A stretch of DNA of 64,000 bases, from positions 186,001 to 250,000 of the forward strand of contig MAAQ01000014.1 in NCBI GenBank assembly GCA_002162685.1, in the 5' to 3' direction. This document shows, piece after piece, positions 50,854 to 59,170 of this stretch. Under the pieces are notes generated by a model that was not told the origin of the DNA, ran no database searches, and worked only from the letters and a program-made list of their open reading frames with translations. Numbering within the stretch: position 1 is the stretch's first letter; each line of letters starts with the position of its first letter. This DNA is from Flavobacteriales bacterium 33_180_T64 (GTDB lineage Bacteria > Bacteroidota > Bacteroidia > Flavobacteriales > Flavobacteriaceae). The position numbers and the translations under genes were made by a program.

Positions 50854-52269
50854 TTATTCTTTTACAAACTTATAAGTAACATTATAGTTTTCAAATTTTA
50901 TAATGTAAATACCACTCGTTAGTACCGAAATATCTAAGCGTCCGTTTTGCTCTATAACTGTATTAATAACAGATTTCCCTAAAATATCAAACACTTTGAT
51001 GTTTAATGTTTCAGAAGTTACGCCTTTAAAATTTAATATATTTTTAGCTGGATTTGGATAGATGCTGATTGTTTCAATAGAAAAATCATCTGTACTTAAT
51101 GTTTCTAATCTATTCTCGTACCAATCTAAAGTCTCACTAAAGAAACCTACAGAGGCAATATCTTTATCACCATCAGCATCAAAATCTCCAACGGTAACTC
51201 CGTAGAGTTGATAGTTGTGATCTGCAATTAACGCCTCTGTATTTAAGCCTCCCATATCTGTGCTTTCAAACCAAATAATTGCATCATCTCCCGAAGCCCC
51301 ATCGGTTAAAATAACATCGTTAAAGCCATCATTGTCTAGATCGGTAACCATAACAACAGCAGGTCTTGTAATAAGACTCGCATTAGAAATCATAGTTTCA
51401 GTAGAGACACCATTTTTTATTTTGCTATACCAAGCAACTTCACCACTAGAATTATCAGATTTAACGATCTCTAGTGTGCCATCATCATTAATATCTGCAA
51501 AAGCAGCTACAAATAAATATGGATTACTACTATCAACAGTTACAGTGTCTTTAATCCAAGATACTGTCATAGTTCCACTTTCGATATATTGATTATAATA
51601 AATTTCTATAGTTCCAGAAGTTCCTCCAGCACCATCATCAAATCCGATTAAGGCATCAAGGTCACCATCGTTATCAAAATCAGCAAATGACAGATTTCCA
51701 GGAAGTGGAACACTAGCAATAATTTGCTTAGAACCAAATGTACCATCACCATTTCCAGGAAACCAAACAGCTTCATTTCCAGCATATGCAGCAACAGAAA
51801 TATCTATATCACCATCATTATTAATATCTGTTATAGTCACTTGACCAGCACCTCCTACAGCAGTTGAAATTACTTGCTCTGCTGAAAATCCGCCAAGACC
51901 ATCATTGGCATACCAAATTAAAGAGTTATCACTATAAGACACGGTAATGATATCATTTCCATTAATACCATCTAAATCTGCTATTGCCAATCCGCCAACG
52001 CCATTTAAACTACCCATGGTTGATACTGTTGCTTGTAATGTAAAGTTACCAACACCATCATTGGCGTACCATTTTATGATGTCATTAGAAAAGCTAAACG
52101 TACCAACAACAAGGTCAATATCAGTATCTCCATCTAAATCACCAGAACTTATCACATAAGGGTCAGTTCCTACAGCAGGATCAATATTTTGAATAGGATC
52201 CCAAGCGGTTTGGGAATACAATGTTAAGCCTATAGCAAAGGCTAAAGTAAAAAGTAAAATTTTCTTCAT
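50854..52269 (-). CDS. Secreted FG-GAP/VCBS repeat protein with T9SS sorting domain
   Basis: A 471-residue exported protein with signal peptide KKILLFTLAFAIGLTLYSQ. About seven FG-GAP/VCBS repeats follow, each with a calcium-loop-like DxDGDxDxDL (SSGDLDGDTDIDLVVGTFSF, TDINNDGDIDISVAAYAG, FADFDNDGDLDALIGFDDG), forming an integrin-type propeller. The C-terminal about 75 residues, ISIYPNPAKNILNF through SGIYIIKFENYN and a final FVKE, are the type A sorting domain that routes cargo through the type IX secretion system to the surface or medium. The binding partner is unknown. Close to a near-consensus -7 element TATATTCG. Confidence 0.9.
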   Translation of the reverse strand: MKKILLFTLAFAIGLTLYSQTAWDPIQNIDPAVGTDPYVISSGDLDGDTDIDLVVGTFSFSNDIIKWYANDGVGNFTLQATVSTMGSLNGVGGLAIADLDGINGNDIITVSYSDNSLIWYANDGLGGFSAEQVISTAVGGAGQVTITDINNDGDIDISVAAYAGNEAVWFPGNGDGTFGSKQIIASVPLPGNLSFADFDNDGDLDALIGFDDGAGGTSGTIEIYYNQYIESGTMTVSWIKDTVTVDSSNPYLFVAAFADINDDGTLEIVKSDNSSGEVAWYSKIKNGVSTETMISNASLITRPAVVMVTDLDNDGFNDVILTDGASGDDAIIWFESTDMGGLNTEALIADHNYQLYGVTVGDFDADGDKDIASVGFFSETLDWYENRLETLSTDDFSIETISIYPNPAKNILNFKGVTSETLNIKVFDILGKSVINTVIEQNGRLDISVLTSGIYIIKFENYNVTYKFVKE

Positions 52270-52348
52270 AATGGATTAATTAATTATGCTGCGAATATAT
52301 ATAAATTACTGATATTCAATATTATTGTATGGGCTTTTGTTTTAGATA

Positions 52349-53746
52349 TTATTTTAATTCTCCAACCATGTTTTCTGGTTTTACCCATGCATCATAATCT
52401 TCAGCAGAAACATAACCTAAATTAATAGCTTCTTCTTTTAAAGTAGTCCCATTTTTATGAGCTGTATTTGCAATTTCAGCAGCTTTATAATACCCTATTT
52501 TTGTATTTAAAGCAGTAACTAACATGAGTGAATTATTTAATAACTGTTTAATCACGTCATGGTTTGGTTCAATACCAGAAGCACAATGCGCTTCAAAACT
52601 CACACATGCATCACCAATTAGCTGAGCCGATTGTAATAGGTTTGCTGCCATCATTGGTTTGAATACGTTAAGTTCGTAGTGACCTTGTGTACCTCCAACT
52701 GTTACCGCAACATCATTACCCATTACTTGAGCACATACCATCGTTAAAGCTTCACATTGGGTAGGATTAACTTTTCCTGGCATAATTGAACTTCCTGGTT
52801 CGTTAGCAGGAATAATAATTTCTCCAATACCACTTCTTGGACCAGAAGCCATCATACGAATATCATTAGCTATTTTATTTAATGATACGGCTATTTGTTT
52901 TAATGCGCCATGAGTTTCAACTAAAGCGTCGTGAGCAGCAAGTGCTTCAAATTTATTTTCTGCTGTTACAAAAGGTAAATCGGTAAATTTAGCAATGTGT
53001 TTAGCTACTAACTCACTGTAGCCTTTAGGTGTATTAAGTCCTGTGCCAACAGCTGTTCCTCCAAGAGCAAGTTCAGCTAAATGTGGTAATGTGTTTTCTA
53101 AGGCTTTTAAACCATGGTCTAATTGAGAAACGTAGCCTGAGAATTCTTGTCCGAGTGTTAAAGGTGTAGCATCCATTAAATGTGTACGACCAATTTTTAC
53201 AACATCTTTAAAAGCGGTTGATTTTTCGTGAAGTGTATTTCTTAATGCCATCACTCCAACAATTGTAGTTTCTACAACTTTTTTATAAATAGCAATATGC
53301 ATTCCAGTTGGAAAGGTATCGTTAGACGATTGCGATTTATTAACATCATCATTAGGCTGAATTGTTTTATCACCTTCACCAATTACCTTACCAGCAATTT
53401 GGTGTGCTCTATTAGCAACAACTTCATTAACATTCATATTACTTTGCGTTCCAGAGCCAGTTTGCCATATTACTAATGGAAACTGATCATCATGTTTTCC
53501 ATCAAGAATCTCATCACAAACCTGAGCAATTAGATCACGTTTTTCACTAGCTAATACACCTAAATCACAATTGGTATAAGCGGCCGCTTTTTTTAGATAA
53601 GCAAAACCATAAACAATTTCTAGAGGCATAGATGCAACAGCACCAATTTTAAAATTATTTCTAGAGCGTTCAGTTTGCGCACCCCAAAGTTTATCAGCAG
53701 GTACATTAACGTTACCCATTGTGTCTTTTTCTATTCTGAATTCCAT
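52349..53746 (-). CDS. fumC: Class II fumarate hydratase (fumarase C)
   Basis: A 465-residue aspartase/fumarase-superfamily enzyme of the tricarboxylic acid cycle, interconverting fumarate and malate in the cytosol. Signatures are [52 protein letters not shown] and the mobile loop [17 protein letters not shown] with the catalytic Ser. The length and [11 protein letters not shown] loop agree with FumC; aspartase would differ in the substrate loop. A TAACTTTG promoter element lies 28-35 bases upstream. Confidence 0.96.
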   Translation of the reverse strand: MEFRIEKDTMGNVNVPADKLWGAQTERSRNNFKIGAVASMPLEIVYGFAYLKKAAAYTNCDLGVLASEKRDLIAQVCDEILDGKHDDQFPLVIWQTGSGTQSNMNVNEVVANRAHQIAGKVIGEGDKTIQPNDDVNKSQSSNDTFPTGMHIAIYKKVVETTIVGVMALRNTLHEKSTAFKDVVKIGRTHLMDATPLTLGQEFSGYVSQLDHGLKALENTLPHLAELALGGTAVGTGLNTPKGYSELVAKHIAKFTDLPFVTAENKFEALAAHDALVETHGALKQIAVSLNKIANDIRMMASGPRSGIGEIIIPANEPGSSIMPGKVNPTQCEALTMVCAQVMGNDVAVTVGGTQGHYELNVFKPMMAANLLQSAQLIGDACVSFEAHCASGIEPNHDVIKQLLNNSLMLVTALNTKIGYYKAAEIANTAHKNGTTLKEEAINLGYVSAEDYDAWVKPENMVGELK

Positions 53747-53773
53747 AATGTGTTGTGTAATTTTATCGTGCTA

Positions 53774-53781
53774 CAAAGTTA
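53774..53781 (-). promoter_or_regulatory. Promoter -7 element for fumC
   Basis: Minus strand reads TAACTTTG (TAnnTTTG), ending 27 bases before the start codon. Confidence 0.55.
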
Positions 53782-53881
53782 GGGTTTTTTGATTGTTTTT
53801 TTAATAGAAAATCGAAGCTTAGTTTCAGAAATAATATCGCTATTTCAGATTCTGTTTTGATTAATATATATATGTTATGAA

Positions 53882-54175
53882 ATGTATGAGTTAAGTGGTA
53901 AGATTTTGTTATATAGTAAAGAAGTAAAAAGCACTGATTTAACTATTCCGGATGAATCGGGATATGGTTCAAGAATAGTTAGTGGTTCATTTTTATGGAC
54001 TGTCTATTTTATAAAAGTCAATGATGAACTTATTAGAATAGGCTTAAGATTAAAAAATAAGCACTTAAAATATTTTGAAAAATGTCCAATATTATTGGAC
54101 AAAATTAAGAATAACGAATTCAAAAGAAATGAAGTGAAACAAATTGTTTCTTTTTATAATAAAAGTTGCGAATGA
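53882..54175 (+). CDS. Small hypothetical protein (97 aa)
   Basis: A soluble protein with ordinary residue balance (ELSGKILLYSKEVKSTDLTI, LWTVYFIKVNDELIRIGLRL) and no recognised motif. It starts at the only ATG after an upstream stop and has no clear TAnnTTTG promoter; there is about 100 bases of AT-rich sequence before it. It may be a real orphan gene or a chance frame; composition favours real. Confidence 0.45.
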   Translation: MYELSGKILLYSKEVKSTDLTIPDESGYGSRIVSGSFLWTVYFIKVNDELIRIGLRLKNKHLKYFEKCPILLDKIKNNEFKRNEVKQIVSFYNKSCE

Positions 54176-54215
54176 TTGTTTTTTCAAAACCTGTTAATAA
54201 ATCTCAAATTTCCTA

Positions 54216-54246
54216 TTGTAAAATATAAGGCTTTATTATATCTTTG
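54216..54246 (+). promoter_or_regulatory. Full promoter of the 59-residue membrane protein gene
   Basis: TTG (54216-54218) and TATCTTTG (54239-54246) are 20 bases apart; transcription would start near 54253, 14 bases before the ATG. Confidence 0.65.
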
Positions 54247-54266
54247 CACTAATAAAAAAAAACCAC

Positions 54267-54446
54267 ATGTTTGACTTTGACCAATATTTAGGATTTTTAG
54301 CATTTTTAACCATCTTCACAATAGGATTCTGGTTAATGATTTTCTTAGTAACTTTTGTAATCCCTTACTGGATTGGTGGTTCACTTATTGAACGTTTAAA
54401 CGAAATTAAAGAAGAAAGAAAAGCAAAAAGGGAAGCGGCTCACTAA
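54267..54446 (+). CDS. Small membrane protein, 59 aa, with its own promoter and terminator
   Basis: The frame MFDFDQYLGFLAFLTIFTIG, then FWLMIFLVTFVIPYWIGGSL, ends with a charged tail (ERLNEIKEERKAKREAAH). It has one or two membrane helices with a strongly charged cytoplasmic helix, and the full TTG-20-TATCTTTG promoter in front and a hairpin terminator behind make it a complete tiny transcription unit. I do not recognise the family. Being under 60 codons it is easily missed. Confidence 0.75.
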   Translation: MFDFDQYLGFLAFLTIFTIGFWLMIFLVTFVIPYWIGGSLIERLNEIKEERKAKREAAH

Positions 54447-54463
54447 ACTTTATATCATATCAT

Positions 54464-54497
54464 AAAAAAAGGAAACCAATTTGGTTTCCTTTTTTTA
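54464..54497. terminator. Bidirectional terminator between the small gene and the receptor gene
   Basis: GGAAACC (54471-54477) pairs with GGTTTCC (54483-54489), with seven A before and a T-run after, so it can end both converging transcripts. Confidence 0.85.
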
Positions 54498-54538
54498 TGT
54501 CTATAAGTTTCATCAAATTTTGCCAAGAGCTAATAGAA

Positions 54539-56965
54539 TTAACCTTCAAAATCAAAATTATCTCCACCACCTGAGTCGCCACGACCATTACGTTGGCGTT
54601 TCTTTTGTTGATTAAAACGATAAGTAAACGTTATATTAAAACTACGTTGTCTCCATTGAAACTCGCCTTCACTAATAAAGGTATCTGTTGTTGATGTCGA
54701 TTTTCGTTTTCTAGAATTAAAGACATCACTTATATTAACCGCTATAGAAGCTTTATCTTTAAATAAATCTTTGCTAAAGGCTAAATTTGTAGAGAATATG
54801 CCTTCCCTTTTATTTTGAGCAGTTTCACTTGGTCCACGATAAAATAAACGCGTTTGCCAATCTATGTCTCCTGGTAAAGTATATTTGCTATTTATTCTTG
54901 CAAACCAGCTAAAGTTTTCGGCACCAAAATCTGTGCCTTCATAAAACCCTTCAGTAACAGATTTAAATAAGTTGAGGTTTACATTTATATTCCATTTTTT
55001 CGAGGGTCTGTAGGTCAAGGTAAATTCAAATCCGTAACGCTCATTGGTTGCTAAATTAATAGGTGAACGTTGTATGATAGGAACTTCAGTTCCGCCAACA
55101 ATTGTTGTTTCACCAGTATCTAAACTTACAAATGTAAACACATCTGTAGCACGTTGGTAATATATAGAAGAGTTAAGCGTCATTTTTCCGAAGCGATTTA
55201 AATAACCAAAATCAATTGTATTTGAATAACTAGGATCGATATCCGGATTCCCTTGAAATAGATTAGTTGCACTGCTACGTGATGGAAAAGGATTGATAAA
55301 ACGAGAACGTGGTCGTCTAATTCTGCGATTATAACCAAGCGTAAGACTTTGTTTTTCTGAAATCTCATAACCTAGATTAATCGTAGGAAAAAGGCCTGTA
55401 TAGCTTTTGCGATCAAAATCTCCACTAGTCACCTGATCAATCGTGATACGTGAATTTTCCATTCGTAAGCCTAATAAATATGAGAATTTATTTTTAATTT
55501 TACTTCCAAATTGTGTGTAAACAGCATTGATATACTGACGATAAACAAGGTTATTACTCACATTATTATCTACAATAAAAGTGTCATCATTATTAAACTC
55601 TAATGTGTAATCTGTATCGAGTTCTTCGAAAGTACCACGATATCCAAATTCGAAATTACTTTTTTCTCCTATTGGTTTTGTATAGTCTAAACGTAGTAAA
55701 ACTTCGTTTTCATGCTCTAATGTTCTTACACGTTCAGCCGCATCTCCATCTTGAGCAATAATAGATTTTTCTTCTTCGCTATTATTTTCATATTGAAAAT
55801 CCATAGTTAAACGATGCTGGCTATCGCCATCAAATTGTTTATCGTAATTTACTGAATATTGAAGATTTCGATCGGTTTCTTCTTCAGGATCTAATCGAAT
55901 AGATTGATTTACTAAATTTCCGTTAGCATCTAGTTCTTTAATAGTATTTGAGCTGTCGTTATTTTGATCGCTATCTCTATATAAAAAGGAAGTAGTAATT
56001 GAAGATGTTTCATTAACATACCATTCTACACCAATATTTGTACTTAGTCCTTTACTTTTCCTATCAAAATGTCTAGATTCATTAAAAAATGTATTAGGAT
56101 CATCGCCATTGAAATACTCGGTTTCAGTCGTTGCATTTCCAGGCGATTCGCGGTAACGATAGCCTGTTGTATTAAAAAAATTAAAATCACCTGTCCGATA
56201 ATTTATATTGCCAGAAACGCCTGCTTGTGTTGGGTCACCAGCGTTTAAAGTAATAGCACCATTAAGTCCTAATAGTTTACTTCGTCTTAGTATAATATTT
56301 AAAATTCCAGCTGTACCTTCAGCGTCATAACGAGCAGAAGGAGACGTGATTACTTCAACACGTTCTATAGATTCGGCAGGTAATTGTCTAAGCGCATCAG
56401 TAGAGTTTAAGCCAACTAATCCAGAAGGTTTTCCATTAATTAATATTGTGACATTTTCGTTTCCACGAAGGGCAACATTACCTTCTACATCAACAGAAAC
56501 CGAAGGTACATTATCCAAAACATCACTAACTGTTCCTCCACGAACAGTCAAATCTCGTCCTACATTATATATTTTTTTATCGAGTTTAATTTCGACGGTT
56601 GTTTTTTCGGCAATAATCTCAACAGTGTTTAGGGCTTCAAGGTTTAGAGCTAATGAAACTGTACCTAAATTAATGTCTCTATTAAATGATTTATCGTCGT
56701 AAGTTTTTGTTTTATAAGACAGGTACTCTACTGAAATAGTATAGCGTCCAGGAGGAATTTCAATTTTAAAAATGCCTTTATCGTTTGTAATACCACCTGT
56801 GATTATTTTGTTTTCTTTTTCACTAAAAAATGACAGTGTTGCGTATTCTAAAGGTGCTTTGTCTTCATTATCAATTACTGTTCCTGAAACGGTGATTTCT
56901 TTTTGAGCATAGCTAGAAAAAGCGTATAGAAAAATAAGAAAGAGTAGAGGTAGTTTTAATGTCAT
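54539..56965 (-). CDS. Outer-membrane beta-barrel receptor with carboxypeptidase-D-like N-terminal domain
   Basis: An 808-residue outer-membrane protein. After a signal peptide (LPLLFLIFLYAFSSYAQ) comes a CarboxypepD-reg-like beta-sandwich (VSGTVIDNEDKAPLEYATLS through GRYTISVEYLSYK), then a TonB plug domain (GGTVSDVLDNVPSVSVDVEG, LINGKPSGLVG, RVEVITSPSARYDAEGTAG) and a large C-terminal barrel. The C-terminus is Gly/Asn/Arg-rich (RQRNGRGDSGGGDNFDFEG) after the last barrel strand, an odd soluble tail. It belongs to the outer-membrane beta-barrel family (OMP_b-brl_3) rather than a SusC; the ligand is unknown. It has its own promoter at 57000-57007. Confidence 0.9.
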   Translation of the reverse strand: MTLKLPLLFLIFLYAFSSYAQKEITVSGTVIDNEDKAPLEYATLSFFSEKENKIITGGITNDKGIFKIEIPPGRYTISVEYLSYKTKTYDDKSFNRDINLGTVSLALNLEALNTVEIIAEKTTVEIKLDKKIYNVGRDLTVRGGTVSDVLDNVPSVSVDVEGNVALRGNENVTILINGKPSGLVGLNSTDALRQLPAESIERVEVITSPSARYDAEGTAGILNIILRRSKLLGLNGAITLNAGDPTQAGVSGNINYRTGDFNFFNTTGYRYRESPGNATTETEYFNGDDPNTFFNESRHFDRKSKGLSTNIGVEWYVNETSSITTSFLYRDSDQNNDSSNTIKELDANGNLVNQSIRLDPEEETDRNLQYSVNYDKQFDGDSQHRLTMDFQYENNSEEEKSIIAQDGDAAERVRTLEHENEVLLRLDYTKPIGEKSNFEFGYRGTFEELDTDYTLEFNNDDTFIVDNNVSNNLVYRQYINAVYTQFGSKIKNKFSYLLGLRMENSRITIDQVTSGDFDRKSYTGLFPTINLGYEISEKQSLTLGYNRRIRRPRSRFINPFPSRSSATNLFQGNPDIDPSYSNTIDFGYLNRFGKMTLNSSIYYQRATDVFTFVSLDTGETTIVGGTEVPIIQRSPINLATNERYGFEFTLTYRPSKKWNINVNLNLFKSVTEGFYEGTDFGAENFSWFARINSKYTLPGDIDWQTRLFYRGPSETAQNKREGIFSTNLAFSKDLFKDKASIAVNISDVFNSRKRKSTSTTDTFISEGEFQWRQRSFNITFTYRFNQQKKRQRNGRGDSGGGDNFDFEG

Positions 56966-56999
56966 TACTAAGGGTTATATTTTTACTCATTTAGATGAA

Positions 57000-57007
57000 C
57001 AAAAATA
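57000..57007 (-). promoter_or_regulatory. Promoter -7 element for the outer-membrane receptor gene
   Basis: Minus strand reads TATTTTTG (TAnnTTTG), 34 bases upstream of the start codon. Confidence 0.5.
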
Positions 57008-57070
57008 AAACTACTTGCGATGCTTATGGTTAATCTTTTGTTAAAGCAAATTAAGCTTTGTTAAAATGCA

Positions 57071-57484
57071 TTAGTTTTTTCGTTTACGCTTTTTCTTTTC
57101 AGCTTTTCGTTCGGCTTTTTGATTCCATTTGCCTTTGATAGCATCCATAATTTTAGCCATGATATCTTCGGATACAATGGTTTTTACATCTTTAAAATGT
57201 GCTTCATCTAAACGTTCTATAGCTGCTGTTCTTTGAAATCCTTGTAAGCGAAGTTTATTAACTTTTGTGAGTTCAATAAAATAAGAATTCATAGACTGTT
57301 TTATGATTTCTTTTTGAAAATCATCAATGTTTAATGTTGCTAAAAAATCGTTAATATAATTTTGCTTTTTCCTTTCGACTTCTTCTTCGTATTTTTCTAT
57401 TTTTTTCTGATCAGCAGCATTTTGAGAAGATACACTGCCTATTAAAGCAATGCAGCAGAAAATTGTAAGATAGATTTTTTTCAT
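57071..57484 (-). CDS. Small exported helical protein, unknown function
   Basis: A 137-residue protein with signal peptide KKIYLTIFCCIALIGSVSSQ and a mature part that is nearly all charged helix (ADQKKIEKYEEEVERKKQNY, IVSEDIMAKIMDAIKGKWNQ) and ends in a very basic tail (KAERKAEKKKRKRKN). It has the look of small periplasmic proteins with an LTxxQ/Spy-like helical repeat, but that motif is not clear. It lies 29 bases after arsC and may be cotranscribed with it. Confidence 0.6.
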   Translation of the reverse strand: MKKIYLTIFCCIALIGSVSSQNAADQKKIEKYEEEVERKKQNYINDFLATLNIDDFQKEIIKQSMNSYFIELTKVNKLRLQGFQRTAAIERLDEAHFKDVKTIVSEDIMAKIMDAIKGKWNQKAERKAEKKKRKRKN

Positions 57485-57513
57485 TTTTTTAGTCTTTAAA
57501 GATTAAAATAGCG

Positions 57514-57855
57514 TTATATAATGTCTAATACTTTTACAGGTGGACGACCAATTATAGCTTGTTTTCCGTTAACAAAAATTGGACGTTCAATTAGTTTTGG
57601 ATGCTTCATCATAGCTTTTATAATTTGTGCGTCTGATAAAGTCTTATCTTTGTAATCAGATTTCCAAATAGCTTCATTAATTCGAACAAGCTCAATTGGT
57701 TTTATACCTAGTAAAGTTAAAAGCGTTTTTAGTTGTTCTTCAGAAATTGGCGTATCCAAGTATTTTATCACTTCAAAATCTTTGCCAGAATTTTCTAATA
57801 ATTGTAAACCTTCACGAGATTTACTACATCTTGGGTTGTGATATATTGTAATCAT
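57514..57855 (-). CDS. arsC: ArsC/Spx-family reductase (arsenate reductase-like)
   Basis: A 113-residue thioredoxin-fold protein of the ArsC/Spx family. The catalytic Cys10 lies in HNPRCSKSRE, and the C-terminal ERPIFVNGKQAIIGRPPVKV with conserved Arg and Pro is typical of glutaredoxin-dependent arsenate reductases (YfgD/ArsC type). In absence of other ars genes it may act in general thiol chemistry instead. It starts 11 bases after the stop codon of prfB, so the two are probably cotranscribed. Confidence 0.88.
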   Translation of the reverse strand: MITIYHNPRCSKSREGLQLLENSGKDFEVIKYLDTPISEEQLKTLLTLLGIKPIELVRINEAIWKSDYKDKTLSDAQIIKAMMKHPKLIERPIFVNGKQAIIGRPPVKVLDII

Positions 57856-57866
57856 TTAAATATAAA

Positions 57867-58977
57867 TTATAATTCGTTTGGGTTTTCTTCTTTTTGTCCC
57901 ATCATCATCAAATACGATTTTAAGAATGGCTCAATGTCTCCATCCATTACAGCATCTACATTTCCAGTTTCATGACTAGAACGTACATCTTTTACTAGTT
58001 TATAAGGATGCATTACATAGTTTCGTATTTGACTACCCCATTCAATTTTCATTTTTCCAGCTTCAATATCCTCACGTTGCGCCATTTGTTTTTGTAATTC
58101 AATTTCATAAAGTTGAGATTTCAGCATTTGCATAGCACGAGATCTGTTATCGTGTTGCGAACGAGTTTCTGAACATGAGATTTGAATTCCTGATGGTTTG
58201 TGGGTTAATTGTACTTTGGTTTCTACCTTGTTTACATTTTGTCCACCAGCACCACTTGAACGCGCTGTTGTAATTTCGATATCTGCAGGATTAATATCAA
58301 TTTCAATAGTATCATCTACTAATGGATATACATATACCGAAGCAAAACTTGTATGGCGTTTAGCATTACTATCAAATGGAGAGATTCTAACCAAGCGATG
58401 AACACCGTTCTCGCCTTTAAGCCAACCAAAAGCATAATCGCCTTCAATTTCTAAAGTTACGGTTTTAATACCCGCAACGTCGCCTTCTTGAAAATTAAGT
58501 TCTTTAACTTTAAAGCCACTTTTTTCAGCATACATCAAATACATACGCATAAGCATACTTGCCCAATCGCAGGATTCTGTACCACCAGCACCAGCTGTAA
58601 TTTGAAGTACGGCACTAAGTGAGTCACCTTCTTCAGATAGCATATTTTTGAATTCTAATTTTTCGATGAGTAGACGTGCTTTGTCATATCTATTTTCTAC
58701 ATCTTCACTAGACGCCTCATCTTCTTTAAAAAACTCGTAAATAACTTCTAAATCTTCAACTAAAGTTTTTGATGTATTGTAGTCTTGAACCCAGTTTTTT
58801 TTCTCTCGAAGCGATTTCATAACAAGCTCTGCTTGTTTTGAGTCGTTCCAGAAATTTGGGTCAAAGGTTTGCTCTTCTTCGTTGGAGATTTCAATTAATT
58901 TGGCATCTATGTCAAAGATAGTGCCTAAGTTTATCAAGGCGTGTATTAAGATCTTTAATTTGATCTGATGTAATCAT
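57867..58977 (-). CDS. prfB: Peptide chain release factor 2, with programmed +1 frameshift
   Basis: Release factor that recognises UGA and UAA stop codons. Translation begins at ATG 58977 ([21 protein letters not shown]), reaches an in-frame UGA at 58914-58912, and must slip +1 at the sequence CTTTGAC (58917-58911) to continue with DIDAKLIEI, giving a 369-residue product. This is the classical autoregulatory shift of RF2, and the codons before it (CTT-AGG-CAC-TAT-CTT-TGA-C) keep the CUU-UGA-C core. Diagnostic motifs are SPF (RISPFDSN), which selects the stop codon, and GGQ ([16 protein letters not shown]), which triggers hydrolysis. The zero-frame part alone would be a 21-residue peptide. Confidence 0.95.
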
Positions 58978-59170
58978 AGAAAATAATTTTTAGCGAAATT
59001 AACATATATATCTGTTACATAAAATTAAAAGACGATTATGTTTAATTACGAATTGTAGCGGCAAAATTAAATTTTAATCCCAAGGCAATGTATCCTTTGC
59101 GATTCCTAATATTATATTTAGTTATGTCACAACTAACATTTGTTGTAAATTATGTAGATTTATAATCTAA

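Noticed and set aside
56346-56702. Antisense frame of 118 codons within the outer-membrane receptor
   Set aside because: It mirrors the conserved plug-domain coding sequence and has no promoter or family resemblance.
57867-58937. prfB as a truncated gene starting at a TTG at 58937
   Set aside because: The upstream 21 codons and the CTTTGAC shift site show the gene is whole and uses programmed frameshifting.
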